Shown: positions 18,996 to 28,471, counted from the first letter of the stretch. The stretch: 64,000 nt of DNA from Desulfoscipio sp. XC116 (GCF_039851975.1 NZ_CP156660.1:3229035-3293034); one strand, 5' to 3'. The notes: generated by a model from the letters alone, not told the origin. Program-made: numbers and translations.

Positions 18996-19011
18996 AGCAA
19001 AACATGTACCA
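18996..19011 (-). promoter_or_regulatory. Sigma-54 (-24/-12) promoter of the thiolase gene
   Basis: Minus strand reads TGGTACATGTTTTGCT against consensus TGGCACRNNNNTTGCW, with GG and GC correctly 10 bases apart. The sigma-54 activator gene lies immediately upstream. A dyad TTGGTCCATATACCAA at 19064-19079 and an ATGCA-type motif at 19144-19153 may be activator sites. Confidence 0.75.
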
Positions 19012-19248
19012 TCGAACAATAAAAATAGAAATTAAATAAAAAATTAAAACCGGACATGCCTTATTGGTCCATATACCAACTGATAAATGTAGGTTATGAT
19101 ACATATATACAATCAGGAAAGCAGTATTTTAGATACAACATGCTTAAAATGCATCATACCTTAAATATGAAAATAAATTAACTTCACATGTCAACCGCTG
19201 ATTAGATAACCGTAATTGCAATCGCAATCTAAATAGCCACACCTAAGC

Positions 19249-20688
19249 TTATTTCTTCCTTGTTTTTCTATACAACATGGTACGATGGATTCCCAAGCGT
19301 TTGGCCGCTTCACCCACCCGACCATTACATTCGGCCAGCACTTGTCTTATATATCTCTCTTCCACTGCTTTCAAAACACTTCTTAGGGTTCCTTTATATG
19401 GCATACTTTTTTCCGGATATTTATTAATATCCGGACATGCCTTGCCGCTTATCAGGCAGTTCTCCTCTAAATATAAATCCTCACCGGGTGAAGTAATAAC
19501 TAATCTCTCAATAACATTACGCAGTTCCCGCGCATTGCCCGGCCAGCTGTATTCAAGCAACTTTAAGGTCGCTTGCGTGGTTAATGTTTTCTTAAAAGCA
19601 TATTTACTATTTAATTCATCTAAAAATCTCTGAGCAAGAGCTAAGATATCATCAGGCCTTTCCCTTAACGCCGGCAGATGGATGGGTATTACATTAAGAC
19701 GATAGTATAGATCGTTCCTAAACAGTTTCTGACTGATCATTGTTCTTAAGTTTCTATTCGTTGCCGCAATTAACCGGACATTGGCGCGATGTATAGCCGT
19801 ACTGCCCAGCCTTTGTATTTCACCGGTTTCTATAACTCTCAGCAGCTTAGATTGCATGGCTAACGGCAACTCGCCAATTTCATCTAAAAATAGCGTTCCT
19901 TTATCGGCAATTTCAAATAAACCGGGCTTCCCTTGGGTACTTGCGCCTGTGAAGGCCCCGCGAACATAACCAAAAAATTCGGACTCCAGCAGTTCATGGG
20001 GTATAGCCGCGCAATTTACCGGAATAAACGGTTCTTGGCAGCGAAGACTATGGCGGTGTATATACTTTGCCATTACTTCTTTACCGGTCCCTGATTCTCC
20101 AATCAGCATTACAGTGCTGTCGGTTTTCGCTATAATATTACCGGTTATAACAATTTCGCGCATTTGCCGACTTTCAGCCACTATTGAATTTAGCTCCAAT
20201 TCTTTATCACTTAAATATTCTATCGCGGCTTTGTAACGATTAGCTGTTGCTCTCTCCGTCTTTACATCTTCAATGTATTTATCAACTATTACCTTATCGC
20301 GCGCGTTGGTAATGACCATGGCGACATTACCATTTTCGCCCAGCAAGGGTGTGCTGGTAGCTATTTGTCTAGTCCCCTGCGGGTTTTTTAGCAATCCCGT
20401 TACCACCGACTGTGTCTCTATAGCTTTTAATGTAGGGGACCAGTCATATATCTTCTTCTCGAGCAAGCTCTTGACATTGGTTCCAATTAAACCCTTATGG
20501 TTAACGCCCAGTAATTTCTCTGTCGCTGCGTTGGCTAAAAGTATGTTGCCCAACCCATCGGTAACAAATATGGCATCATAGGAGTGGTTGATAATCATTT
20601 CCAAATCAAGCCGGTTAAGAGGACTTTTTATTTTCTCCTTAGCGGATACTCGCCGGTTATCACTCAGTTCTCTAAGTTCAGCAACCAC
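19249..20688 (-). CDS. PAS-containing sigma-54-dependent transcriptional activator
   Basis: 479 residues from GTG 20688 behind GGGAGGTG. A PAS domain (about 22-130) senses the signal. The AAA+ domain (about 175-400) has Walker A GESGTGKE, the sigma-54 contact loop GAFTGA, Walker B GTLFLDEIG and an arginine-finger region. The C-terminal Fis-type helix-turn-helix (about 440-479, GEAAKRLGIHRTMLYRK) binds DNA. Three -24/-12 promoters in the neighbourhood make the adjacent CoA genes its likely targets. It lies between the thiolase and the acyl-CoA dehydrogenase operon, in the same orientation, apparently under an ordinary promoter of its own. Confidence 0.93.
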   Translation of the reverse strand: MVAELRELSDNRRVSAKEKIKSPLNRLDLEMIINHSYDAIFVTDGLGNILLANAATEKLLGVNHKGLIGTNVKSLLEKKIYDWSPTLKAIETQSVVTGLLKNPQGTRQIATSTPLLGENGNVAMVITNARDKVIVDKYIEDVKTERATANRYKAAIEYLSDKELELNSIVAESRQMREIVITGNIIAKTDSTVMLIGESGTGKEVMAKYIHRHSLRCQEPFIPVNCAAIPHELLESEFFGYVRGAFTGASTQGKPGLFEIADKGTLFLDEIGELPLAMQSKLLRVIETGEIQRLGSTAIHRANVRLIAATNRNLRTMISQKLFRNDLYYRLNVIPIHLPALRERPDDILALAQRFLDELNSKYAFKKTLTTQATLKLLEYSWPGNARELRNVIERLVITSPGEDLYLEENCLISGKACPDINKYPEKSMPYKGTLRSVLKAVEERYIRQVLAECNGRVGEAAKRLGIHRTMLYRKTRKK

Positions 20689-20905
20689 CTTATCACCTCC
20701 CAAGCTATTCGAAAACAACCAATTTCAATATTAAAGCAAAGTATATTAAACTTTTTTTGAAAGCATAAGTTATTAGCCTTCCAGGGCTTAAGACTGCTTT
20801 ACCATAGAAGGCTAATCACTATTTTGATTAATATAAATTTTTATCGGGATGCTCCAGGGCATATTGCTGTACTTTATCTATTCTTTGAGGATTTCTAGAC
20901 TTGTC

Positions 20906-22660
20906 TTACACTATATACCTGCCCGCTTCTGAAACAGCTGCAGCAATCTCCCGCCTGAGAACCACTGTATTTTGTGGTATATAACGCGATAGGTTGTGTA
21001 GATTTTTCAAAAGATTTGCCAGTTCATCACCTTCGGCAAGCACTGCCAGCGTTTCTTCCGCTATATTCTTCACTTCGCCGATTGCAGAATTAATGTAAGC
21101 TCCGGCCATAATCAACTTAAGCCTTGCCCTGTCTTCGCCCTGGTTTTTCAATGACCTTTGCGCCCGCAGCCAACCACTTTCCATTGCAAAGGTTTGTATG
21201 GCCAAGTTAGCTAATCTAGCCAATATTTCTTGTTGCTTAAGTAAAGCTTTACCGTATTTTTGAAGACCGGCGCCAAAGGTTAACAAGAAAATATCTTTTG
21301 CCGCCTGTACTAAATCTTCTCCTCCGGTTCTAACAGGCATCCCGTCAATAAGCTTCTCCTGCAACTTTTTCAGTGCTTCCCGAAGTGGTAAATCTCCTTT
21401 ATCGACTCTGCGCAGCAAGGTAATGGGAACAATTGTACGATTTATTTCATTAGTTCCCTCAAAAATACGATATATTCTGGCATCCCTGTAAAGTCTCTCT
21501 ATGGCATATTCGGCGCTATAACCATAACCTCCGTGAATCTGCACCCCTTCGTCCACAATGTAGTCTTGTGCCTCGGTGGCAAAAACCTTGTTCATAGAAC
21601 ACTCCAGGGCATATTCCTCAATACCTTTAGCGACAACCTGTCCGCCATCCTCGCCGGAGATATCCAAACTTTGCAGCTTGTTTTCCAACAGCCCCCCTGT
21701 ACGGTAAATCATGCTTTCCGCGATATAAATTCTTATAGCCATTTCAGACAGTTTTTCCCTAATCATGCCAAAATTAGCGATGGGTTCACCAAACTGCTTG
21801 CGGTCGTTAGCGTAGGCGGCCGCGAGCTCCAGTGCAAACTTGGAACTACCCAGGGCATTGGCGGATAATTTATAACGGCCTAGATTTAAGATATTAAAAG
21901 CTACAACATGACCCCGGCCAATTTGAAATAACAAATTTTCAACCGGCACTTTCACATCTTCAAGAATTAAAGTTCTGGTTGATGAGCCCTTAATGCCCAT
22001 TTTGTGTTCCTCCGGTCCGGTTGAAAGACCCTCGGAATCTGCATCAACAATAAAGGCGGTAAACTTTTCGCTGTCTATCTTTGCGTATACGATAAAGACA
22101 TCGGCAAATCCGGCATTAGTGATAAATTGTTTATTTCCATTTAAAATATAATACTTGCCATCCGCACTCAGAACTGCTCTGGATTTGATAGCCATGGCGT
22201 CCGTGCCCGCTCCCGGCTCAGTTAAAGCATAGGACCCCACTTTTTCACCGCCGGCTATTCCAGGAAGATATTTTTCTTTTTGCTTGCGGGTACCAAACAT
22301 AACAATCGGCATACTACCGATACCGGTTTGGCCGCCGTGGGTCATAGCAAAGGAGCCGCCCCACCCCATACACTCGGCAATTATAGTGGTACTGATCTTA
22401 TCCATTTCCATACCGCCATATTCTTCCGGAATTTCGGTTCCATTAAGGCCCAACTCTCCGGCAGCCTCCAGCAGTTCCCTATTCAAACCCTCTTGCTTGG
22501 ATTCCAACTCTTCCATTCTGTTTAAAATGTTATCATTAACAAAGCTTGCGGTAGTTCTAAATATTAATCTATGTTCATCGGTAAAATCTTCAGGTGTAAA
22601 AATATCCTGAGGATCAGTTTTTTCAAAAAGGAAGCTTAACCCCTTGGGTATATTACTCAT
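20906..22660 (-). CDS. Acyl-CoA dehydrogenase, long FadE/AcdA type
   Basis: FAD enzyme making the trans-2-enoyl-CoA. The 584 residues comprise the usual N-terminal, beta and C-terminal domains (about 30-410) and an additional C-terminal helical region (about 430-584) found in the Bacillus FadE subgroup. Visible motifs are YALTEPGAGTDA (about 145), GIKGSSTRTL (about 225), the FAD-binding RKQFGEPIANF, QIHGGYGYSAEYAIERLYRDARI and catalytic Glu in IFEGTNEINR (about 400). The start ATG 22660 follows GGGAGGTGG. It is third in an operon after hydroxyacyl-CoA dehydrogenase and enoyl-CoA hydratase. Electrons would go to ETF, which is not encoded here. Confidence 0.92.
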   Translation of the reverse strand: MSNIPKGLSFLFEKTDPQDIFTPEDFTDEHRLIFRTTASFVNDNILNRMEELESKQEGLNRELLEAAGELGLNGTEIPEEYGGMEMDKISTTIIAECMGWGGSFAMTHGGQTGIGSMPIVMFGTRKQKEKYLPGIAGGEKVGSYALTEPGAGTDAMAIKSRAVLSADGKYYILNGNKQFITNAGFADVFIVYAKIDSEKFTAFIVDADSEGLSTGPEEHKMGIKGSSTRTLILEDVKVPVENLLFQIGRGHVVAFNILNLGRYKLSANALGSSKFALELAAAYANDRKQFGEPIANFGMIREKLSEMAIRIYIAESMIYRTGGLLENKLQSLDISGEDGGQVVAKGIEEYALECSMNKVFATEAQDYIVDEGVQIHGGYGYSAEYAIERLYRDARIYRIFEGTNEINRTIVPITLLRRVDKGDLPLREALKKLQEKLIDGMPVRTGGEDLVQAAKDIFLLTFGAGLQKYGKALLKQQEILARLANLAIQTFAMESGWLRAQRSLKNQGEDRARLKLIMAGAYINSAIGEVKNIAEETLAVLAEGDELANLLKNLHNLSRYIPQNTVVLRREIAAAVSEAGRYIV

Positions 22661-22692
22661 TTATTTCCACCTCCCGCTGCGCCAAATGTCGT

Positions 22693-23472
22693 CTATTTAC
22701 CGGTAAAGTTTGGTTTGCGCTTTTTCATAAAAGCCCCTAAGCCTTCTTTGCGGTCTTCACTGGTAAAGGCAGTAACAAAACTCTTAGTTTCAAATATTAA
22801 GGCGGAGTTAAGATCCATGTTTATGCCTGCATTAATGGCCGATTTTGCCATACTCATGGCTACTGCCGGCTTGGAAGACAGTCTCCGAGCAAGCTTTTGA
22901 GCTTCTTCCATAAGTAAGTTTGCCGGTACTACATTGTTTACTAAACCTAATCTCTCGGCGGCAGCAGCGTCAATAATGTCATTCAGAAATATTAATTCCT
23001 TGGCTTTAGCCATACCGATGAGCCTGGGAAGTCTTTGAGTACCACCACCACCGGGAATAATACCCAGACCGACTTCAGGCAAACCAAACTTAGCCGTATC
23101 GGAAGCCAAACGAAAGTCACAGCACAGAGCCAATTCACAGCCACCACCCAAAGCAAATCCGTTAATAGCGGCTATAACCGGTTTGTCTAGACTTTCTAAT
23201 TTATCAAAAGCAGTTCGGGAAATTTGGTTAAAGCTATACACTTCCACCGGAGTTAGGTCAGCTATTTCGGAAATATCAGCACCGGCAGCAAAAGCCTTTT
23301 CTCCGCCACCGGTAACGATTATGGCTTTGACGGAAGCATCGGCTTGTAATTCGTCGGCTGCCAGAGCCAGTTCCCGGAACATTTGGCTGTTCAGGGGGTT
23401 CACCGGTGGGCGATTTAAAGTTATAACAGCAACACCGTTTTCTTTAGTTAACTGGATTACTTCATAGGCCAT
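22693..23472 (-). CDS. Enoyl-CoA hydratase (crotonase family)
   Basis: Hydrates trans-2-enoyl-CoA to 3-hydroxyacyl-CoA. From ATG 23472 (AAGGGGATT upstream) it has 259 residues, the family length; a frame extended to 23511 lacks a ribosome site. Oxyanion-hole segments AAGADISE (about 63) and GGGCELALCCDFRLAS (about 105), and both catalytic Glu regions (GGCEL and PEVGLGIIPGGGGTQRLPR, about 130) are present. It lies 32 bases before the acyl-CoA dehydrogenase gene. Confidence 0.93.
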   Translation of the reverse strand: MAYEVIQLTKENGVAVITLNRPPVNPLNSQMFRELALAADELQADASVKAIIVTGGGEKAFAAGADISEIADLTPVEVYSFNQISRTAFDKLESLDKPVIAAINGFALGGGCELALCCDFRLASDTAKFGLPEVGLGIIPGGGGTQRLPRLIGMAKAKELIFLNDIIDAAAAERLGLVNNVVPANLLMEEAQKLARRLSSKPAVAMSMAKSAINAGINMDLNSALIFETKSFVTAFTSEDRKEGLGAFMKKRKPNFTGK

Positions 23473-23516
23473 AAAATAATCCCCTTTCCCTAAGTTAATG
23501 TTTTTTAGCAAATGTG

Positions 23517-24365
23517 CTATTTATCATACCATCCGGAGCCGGTCTTTTTGCCAAGTCTTCCGGCCCGTATCAACGCTTTTAAATTCTGCGGAGGATTCCA
23601 TTTGGGATCTTTAGTCTCATTGTAGATATAATCAGCTACAAAGGCTGATATATCAACTCCGGTAAAATCCATTAACGTAAAGGGGCCCATGGGGTAATTC
23701 AGACCGAGAGCAACCGCTTTATCGACATCTTCGACAGTCGCCACCCCTTCTTCCACAATACGCATAGCCTCCAAGAACTGAGGCATCATAACCCGGTTGA
23801 CGATGAAACCCGGGGTATCCTTCTTAACCTCAACAGGTGTCTTACCCATAGCTTGGGCCACTTCAAACCCTAATTGCACAGTTTCATCACTTGTATAGTA
23901 GCCCCGAATAACTTCTACCAAACGCATAAGTATAGGTGGATTAAAAAAATGCAAACCGCAGACTCTATCAGGGCGAGAAGTGGCGGAAGCTATAGCGGTA
24001 ATTGACATGGAAGAAGTATTAGTAGCTAAAATCGCCTCAGGACGGCAAATCTTATCCATCTTCTCAAAGGCGGTTTTCTTTAATGCCAGATCTTCGAAAA
24101 TTGCCTCAATCACCAAATCAGCATCGGCAAAATTTCCCATATTAGTGGTTATGCTAACACGATTTAAAGCCGCGTCCTTCTCTTCAACAGTCATTTTTTG
24201 TTTTTGAATGCTTTTATCCATAAAGCCGTTCATACGCTTAATGGCACCTTCAACAAAACGCTGCTCCACATCACAAAGTATAACTTCAAAGCCCCTCACT
24301 GCCGCCAAGTGGGCAATTCCGCCGCCCATAGAGCCCGCCCCTAATATACCCAGTTTTTTAGCCAT
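23517..24365 (-). CDS. 3-hydroxyacyl-CoA (3-hydroxybutyryl-CoA) dehydrogenase
   Basis: NAD(P)-dependent oxidation of 3-hydroxyacyl-CoA to the ketoacyl form. The 282-residue protein begins with the Rossmann motif GAGSMGGGIAHLAA (about 8) and has the catalytic HFFNPP (about 138) with His, TNTSSMS, and the C-terminal helical domain GLNYPMGPF. The size and motifs fit the short Hbd/PaaH type. The start ATG 24365 follows TAGGAGGC, and it is the first gene behind a perfect -24/-12 promoter. Confidence 0.94.
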   Translation of the reverse strand: MAKKLGILGAGSMGGGIAHLAAVRGFEVILCDVEQRFVEGAIKRMNGFMDKSIQKQKMTVEEKDAALNRVSITTNMGNFADADLVIEAIFEDLALKKTAFEKMDKICRPEAILATNTSSMSITAIASATSRPDRVCGLHFFNPPILMRLVEVIRGYYTSDETVQLGFEVAQAMGKTPVEVKKDTPGFIVNRVMMPQFLEAMRIVEEGVATVEDVDKAVALGLNYPMGPFTLMDFTGVDISAFVADYIYNETKDPKWNPPQNLKALIRAGRLGKKTGSGWYDK

Positions 24366-24424
24366 AACCTATGCCTCCTATTTATTAACATTTTTAGCAA
24401 TTAAGCTATCTAACTGCATACTTA

Positions 24425-24440
24425 AGCAAGATCCGTGCCA
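24425..24440 (-). promoter_or_regulatory. Sigma-54 promoter of the hydroxyacyl-CoA dehydrogenase operon
   Basis: TGGCACGGATCTTGCT on the minus strand matches the TGGCACRNNNNTTGCW consensus at every defined position. It lies 60 bases before the first gene of the three-gene operon. Confidence 0.9.
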
Positions 24441-24660
24441 AATTATTTCCGCAAATATTTGAATCATCAAAATAGGGAGATAAGTAAGAATATACCGACT
24501 CATAAGCAGATTGCCGTTTATCCAGTGATTAGAGTTTTAATTGCTTATATAAAATATTGAGATTGATTACTACTTTAAGGATGTATAAAAACTACAATTC
24601 AAGTAGAAATTTTGCAACATGTTTCATAAATGCAACTATAATATTTATCCGCAGCAAAAC

Positions 24661-26004
24661 TTACGCTTCGGCACCGGCAATAGATTCAATGCTCTTCCCT
24701 TTCGTTTCAGAAAAAAAGAAAAATGCTATTATACTAAAGACCACCGCGGGAATAGCAAGGAATATAAACGTACCGGTATAACCAATACCCAATTGCTGAA
24801 GATAGCCGGCGGCTATGGGGCCGGAAAATCCTCCAATACGGCCAAATGCCTGAGCCCAAGCAACCCCGGTATTCCTAAATTCTGTTCTGTATGCTTCAGC
24901 AAGAATTGGCTGCACCCCAGTCAGCCCCCAATTTATGGCAAGGCCCGATAAAACACTAAAAATAACAATTTGCCATTGGCTCGTCACATAACCTAAGAGG
25001 ATCACCATCACAGCCGCAAATAGCCAAGCAGTAACAACGTTCTTTTTACGGCCTATAATATCCGCGACATAACCGGTAGCCAATGCACCGACTATACCGG
25101 CAAAATTTTGCAATACGGCGAAAAAATATCCCTTAGTCAAGCCAAACCCCTTTTCAACCAGAAGCGTGGGAAGCCATCCCGATATACCATAAATCACTAC
25201 CGACCCCATAAAATACGTAATCCAAAAACTTATAGTTATTCTCCTGTAATCCGCAGAAAAAATAGCACTCATACCAACTGTTTTCGGAGGCGGTGGTGTA
25301 ACTAAGCAACCCGGAGTCCATTCACCGGCTGCACCCTCAATTGTTTTTTCCATCTTCTTAATAACTTTTATTGCGTCTGCTTCACGGCCTCTACTTAATA
25401 ACCAATGTGGAGATTCATTAAGCCTGGCCATCAACACCAGCGAATAGAAAACAGATAAGCCCGCCAATAAAAAGCAAAGCCTCCAGCCGAAATCAGAAAC
25501 CGCGTAAGTACATAAAACCCCTGCCAAAACCCAGCCCAACATGTAAAAAGACATTATTGACGCTGAGAAGAACCCCCTGTTTTTAGTCGGCACATTTTCG
25601 GACATCATTGTTACCCCAACCGGTATCACAGCACCGATACCCACACCGCCTAATATTCTAAAAACAGCAAATGCCTCGTAACTTTGCACCCAATAAATAG
25701 GAAGCGTAAATAATGAATAAACCAGACAAGAGAAAATAAGAATCTTCTTTCTACCGATGCGATCAGAAAGAATACCTGCAAGCATTCCCCCAAACATTAA
25801 ACCCAAAAGGCTCCACGAAGAAAGAGCTCCGGTTTGAATTTTACTTAACTGCCATTCCAAAGCTATTTGAGACATTGTATAAGGAACAACCATATAAACA
25901 ATCCCACTAAATAAAACCACTAGACCAACCAGGAGATAAACTGAAAAGGTATATTTCGATACACCTATTCTATCGATAACATCAGAAATAGTTACTTTAT
26001 TCAT
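24661..26004 (-). CDS. MFS carrier, aromatic/organic acid:H+ symporter type
   Basis: 447 residues, about 12 membrane helices. The loop 2-3 signature DRIGRKK (about 82) and its second-half counterpart DIIGRKK (about 315), together with RILGGVGIGAVIPVG (about 115), are typical of the AAHS/SV2-like branch that moves benzoate-type and other organic acids. It would import the acid handled by the adjacent CoA-transferase. It is downstream of that gene in the same transcription unit (59-base gap). Substrate is not determined by sequence. Confidence 0.85.
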   Translation of the reverse strand: MNKVTISDVIDRIGVSKYTFSVYLLVGLVVLFSGIVYMVVPYTMSQIALEWQLSKIQTGALSSWSLLGLMFGGMLAGILSDRIGRKKILIFSCLVYSLFTLPIYWVQSYEAFAVFRILGGVGIGAVIPVGVTMMSENVPTKNRGFFSASIMSFYMLGWVLAGVLCTYAVSDFGWRLCFLLAGLSVFYSLVLMARLNESPHWLLSRGREADAIKVIKKMEKTIEGAAGEWTPGCLVTPPPPKTVGMSAIFSADYRRITISFWITYFMGSVVIYGISGWLPTLLVEKGFGLTKGYFFAVLQNFAGIVGALATGYVADIIGRKKNVVTAWLFAAVMVILLGYVTSQWQIVIFSVLSGLAINWGLTGVQPILAEAYRTEFRNTGVAWAQAFGRIGGFSGPIAAGYLQQLGIGYTGTFIFLAIPAVVFSIIAFFFFSETKGKSIESIAGAEA

Positions 26005-26063
26005 TTGTTTTTTCTCCCCTTATTAACAAACAACATGAATCGGGATGGACAGGCAATCAAACA

Positions 26064-27416
26064 TTAAATTATGCCTTTCTCCCTAAAAACCGCAATTTCC
26101 ACATCACTGTATCCTAAGAGTCTATTAAGAATAAGATCAGTATCCTGGCCCAGATCCGGTGCTCCACGCCATACTTGAGGCGGAGTTTCACTCATTTTAG
26201 GGCAGAACCCAAAAGCCTTTACTCTTTCTTTGGTTGTCAAATCTTCATACTCAATGAAATTCCCCCTCTTTTGGTAGTGTCTACTCGCAGCCAAATCAGC
26301 AGCGTCCTTTACAATACCACACGGTACCTTAAAACTTAATAAGTACTGCTTGCCCTCTTCCGCTTCCCGGGCCGCTACCCATTCTTTAGCAATCCGATCA
26401 AGCTCAAGACCAAGTTCGGAATTTATTGCTTCCGGTGAAGCGCCTGCCGCTTCATGTGTATATTTTTGCGGGTCAAGACCCAGTGCTTTAATAAACCGCC
26501 CATAAACTATCGGACCATACGCACCAATATATAAGTACTTATTATCCCTGGTTTTGTACAAATTTCCGGGCTGGAAAATCGGCACTTTGTTACCGTTTCT
26601 TGCCCTTACTTTGTCTAAAACAAAATATTGTACAAAGGTATCATTAAGACACTTACTCATGGCTTCAACTTGAGCAATGTCAATGGCCTGCCCCCGCCCT
26701 GTCTTCTGGGCATGCATATAAGCCATTAAAACCCCGCTGAAGCAAAACATAGCGGTTATATAATCGTTTATAAAAACAGCGGCATGTGACGGAGGCATCG
26801 GCTCGGGGAAACCATTGATAAACATATAGCCACCCTCGGCCTGCCCTATGGGATCGTATGAAGGTCTATTACATTCTTCAGGAACACCACCAAAATGGGG
26901 TCTTCCGAAGCCACTGACATGAGCTATAATTAGCTTGGGATTGACTTCAAACAGTACATCTTCTTTTATACCAAGCTTCTCAGTCCAAACCATATTTTCC
27001 ATCCAAACATCACAATTCTTGATAAGAGAAAGGAATATCTCTTTAGACTCCGGTATTTTAAGATTTAGTTCAAGCGTAAGACTAAGTTTATTTCTTGCCT
27101 CCTGCATCCAACCGGCACTTACCTGCTTTTCACCGCGTTTAACAATAGGGGCCTGCTGGCGATAGGGATCCCCAATTTTGGGCCGTTCAATATGAATGAC
27201 CTCGGCGCCATACTCAGCAAGCATGGAAGCTGCAAAAGGCGCAGCAACTATACTTCCACCCAACAATACCCTCATGCCCGCAAGCGGACCAAACGACGGT
27301 ATTAAATACGGCGCAGGCATACGTTCAATTTCCTTCCATTTTCCCATAGTATTGTCTTCACCATCCCATCCCTTTATTTTAATCATCATAGCTACGTCAA
27401 GATTAACATTAGACAT
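26064..27416 (-). CDS. CaiB/BaiF family III CoA-transferase
   Basis: 450 residues. The N-terminal segment PLAGMRVLLGGSIVAAPFAASMLAEYGAEVIHIE is split by family motifs GSIVAAP and EYGAEVIHIERP; the catalytic Asp is probably in RPSYDPIGQAEGG (about 200). Family III enzymes move CoA between a donor thioester and a carboxylic acid. Here it likely activates the acid imported by the neighbouring carrier before beta-oxidation. The first 30 residues before the conserved domain are unusual, and an internal ATG could be the true start. A -24/-12 promoter lies 34 bases upstream of 27416, supporting a start near there. Confidence 0.85.
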   Translation of the reverse strand: MSNVNLDVAMMIKIKGWDGEDNTMGKWKEIERMPAPYLIPSFGPLAGMRVLLGGSIVAAPFAASMLAEYGAEVIHIERPKIGDPYRQQAPIVKRGEKQVSAGWMQEARNKLSLTLELNLKIPESKEIFLSLIKNCDVWMENMVWTEKLGIKEDVLFEVNPKLIIAHVSGFGRPHFGGVPEECNRPSYDPIGQAEGGYMFINGFPEPMPPSHAAVFINDYITAMFCFSGVLMAYMHAQKTGRGQAIDIAQVEAMSKCLNDTFVQYFVLDKVRARNGNKVPIFQPGNLYKTRDNKYLYIGAYGPIVYGRFIKALGLDPQKYTHEAAGASPEAINSELGLELDRIAKEWVAAREAEEGKQYLLSFKVPCGIVKDAADLAASRHYQKRGNFIEYEDLTTKERVKAFGFCPKMSETPPQVWRGAPDLGQDTDLILNRLLGYSDVEIAVFREKGII

Positions 27417-27449
27417 ACCCTGCGTTAGCTATGCTTAAATTAAATAAAG

Positions 27450-27465
27450 AGCAAAACATATACCA
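27450..27465 (-). promoter_or_regulatory. Sigma-54 promoter of the CoA-transferase/MFS unit
   Basis: TGGTATATGTTTTGCT on the minus strand is identical to the thiolase promoter except for one base (TAC/TAT), with correct GG-GC spacing. The motif TTAAAATGCAAC at 27614-27625 lies about 150 bases upstream. Confidence 0.7.
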
Positions 27466-27645
27466 AACTTCTTTAAAACCACAAATTAAATATGCCGTTC
27501 AATCAGGCACTTTATCTGCTCTATTCAACAACCTATTTTAGATCCCGCCAATAACTCTTTAGACCAAGTTTCAGAATAGATACTTCAGCAGTTGCATCTC
27601 AGACACATCGTATTTAAAATGCAACTTACAATACTTTACCGGCGA

Positions 27646-27683
27646 CAAAAAAAAAGCCCAAAAATCAGTATCCTGACTTTTGG
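27646..27683 (-). terminator. Rho-independent terminator of the unknown gene pair
   Basis: Stem CCAAAAGTCAG/CTGATTTTTGG with a four-base loop and a long T run on the minus strand, about 100 bases after the stop at 27789. Confidence 0.75.
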
Positions 27684-27788
27684 AAATTTACCCGGAAAGA
27701 TAAAATATTAAAATGAATTGCTTTAGAAATTTATTTATCATATCTAATACATACCTCAAAAATACTATATAACAGAAAACATAATTTA

Positions 27789-28112
27789 TTAATAAGGTTT
27801 AAACCCCTTAAAACCATCCATAACCAGCCATTTAGCAAACCAATTAGCAGCTAATTTACTCAAAACCGCATCACGTTCATCCAAGGTTTCAACATTCCAA
27901 CAGGTTCTTAATATTCTGCAATTACCATCGACTTTGATTTTTAAAAAATCAGCTGCATCCAAATTATCTTCCATTTTGGACTCCACAACCCACCAATTAT
28001 CAATTTTATTATTCAACAATAGAACACATGCAAATATTTTATGAGGATAAAAGGAACCTTCTTCTTTTTGACTAGCACTTTCAATGTAGTGTTTACACTT
28101 AATGCACTTCAT
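27789..28112 (-). CDS. Hypothetical protein with N-terminal CxxC
   Basis: 107 residues from ATG 28112, five bases after GGGGTGAT. It begins MKCIKCKHYIE, a possible metal-binding CxxC, followed by soluble Trp-rich sequence (NWWVVE, NWFAKWLVMDGFKGF). No signal peptide or membrane helix, and no family recognised. It is AT-rich, lies 38 bases after the next unknown gene in the same direction and is followed by a terminator. The two probably form one transcript. Confidence 0.6.
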   Translation of the reverse strand: MKCIKCKHYIESASQKEEGSFYPHKIFACVLLLNNKIDNWWVVESKMEDNLDAADFLKIKVDGNCRILRTCWNVETLDERDAVLSKLAANWFAKWLVMDGFKGFKPY

Positions 28113-28150
28113 CCCAATCACCCCGTAAAACTTTTACCATACTATATATT

Positions 28151-28471
28151 TTATTTTCTGCCCACAAACTCGACATAAGGCACTATGCCGTGTTGATTAC
28201 CATACACACAAAATATCTTACCACTATAAAACCAACCATTCCTAATGCAATCCCAAATGTGAGCATACGAGGAAGGAACTTTACCAACCAGTAAATCATT
28301 ATTTTTCTTCCTTATTTCCAAACATGAGGGATTATACCCGGCAGCCGAAATATATACTTGCTCATTTTCTTGATATAAATCTGTCTGAATTTCTGCAATT
28401 GAGAATCTAAATGGGCCTTTACAATTATTAACCTGGTTTCGCTTCCACACATAAAAATCACCGATAGACAT
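28151..28471 (-). CDS. Hypothetical protein
   Basis: 106 residues from ATG 28471, eight bases after AAGGG. Predicted soluble, mixed alpha/beta, with aromatic-rich ends (DFYVWKRNQ, NGWFYSGKIFCVYG). No family recognised. It is the first gene of an AT-rich pair lying between the acyl-CoA cluster and a fragment of a second sigma-54 activator. The AT-rich base use resembles the cluster but not the GC-rich CoA-transferase on the left side of 30.2 kb. Confidence 0.55.
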   Translation of the reverse strand: MSIGDFYVWKRNQVNNCKGPFRFSIAEIQTDLYQENEQVYISAAGYNPSCLEIRKKNNDLLVGKVPSSYAHIWDCIRNGWFYSGKIFCVYGNQHGIVPYVEFVGRK

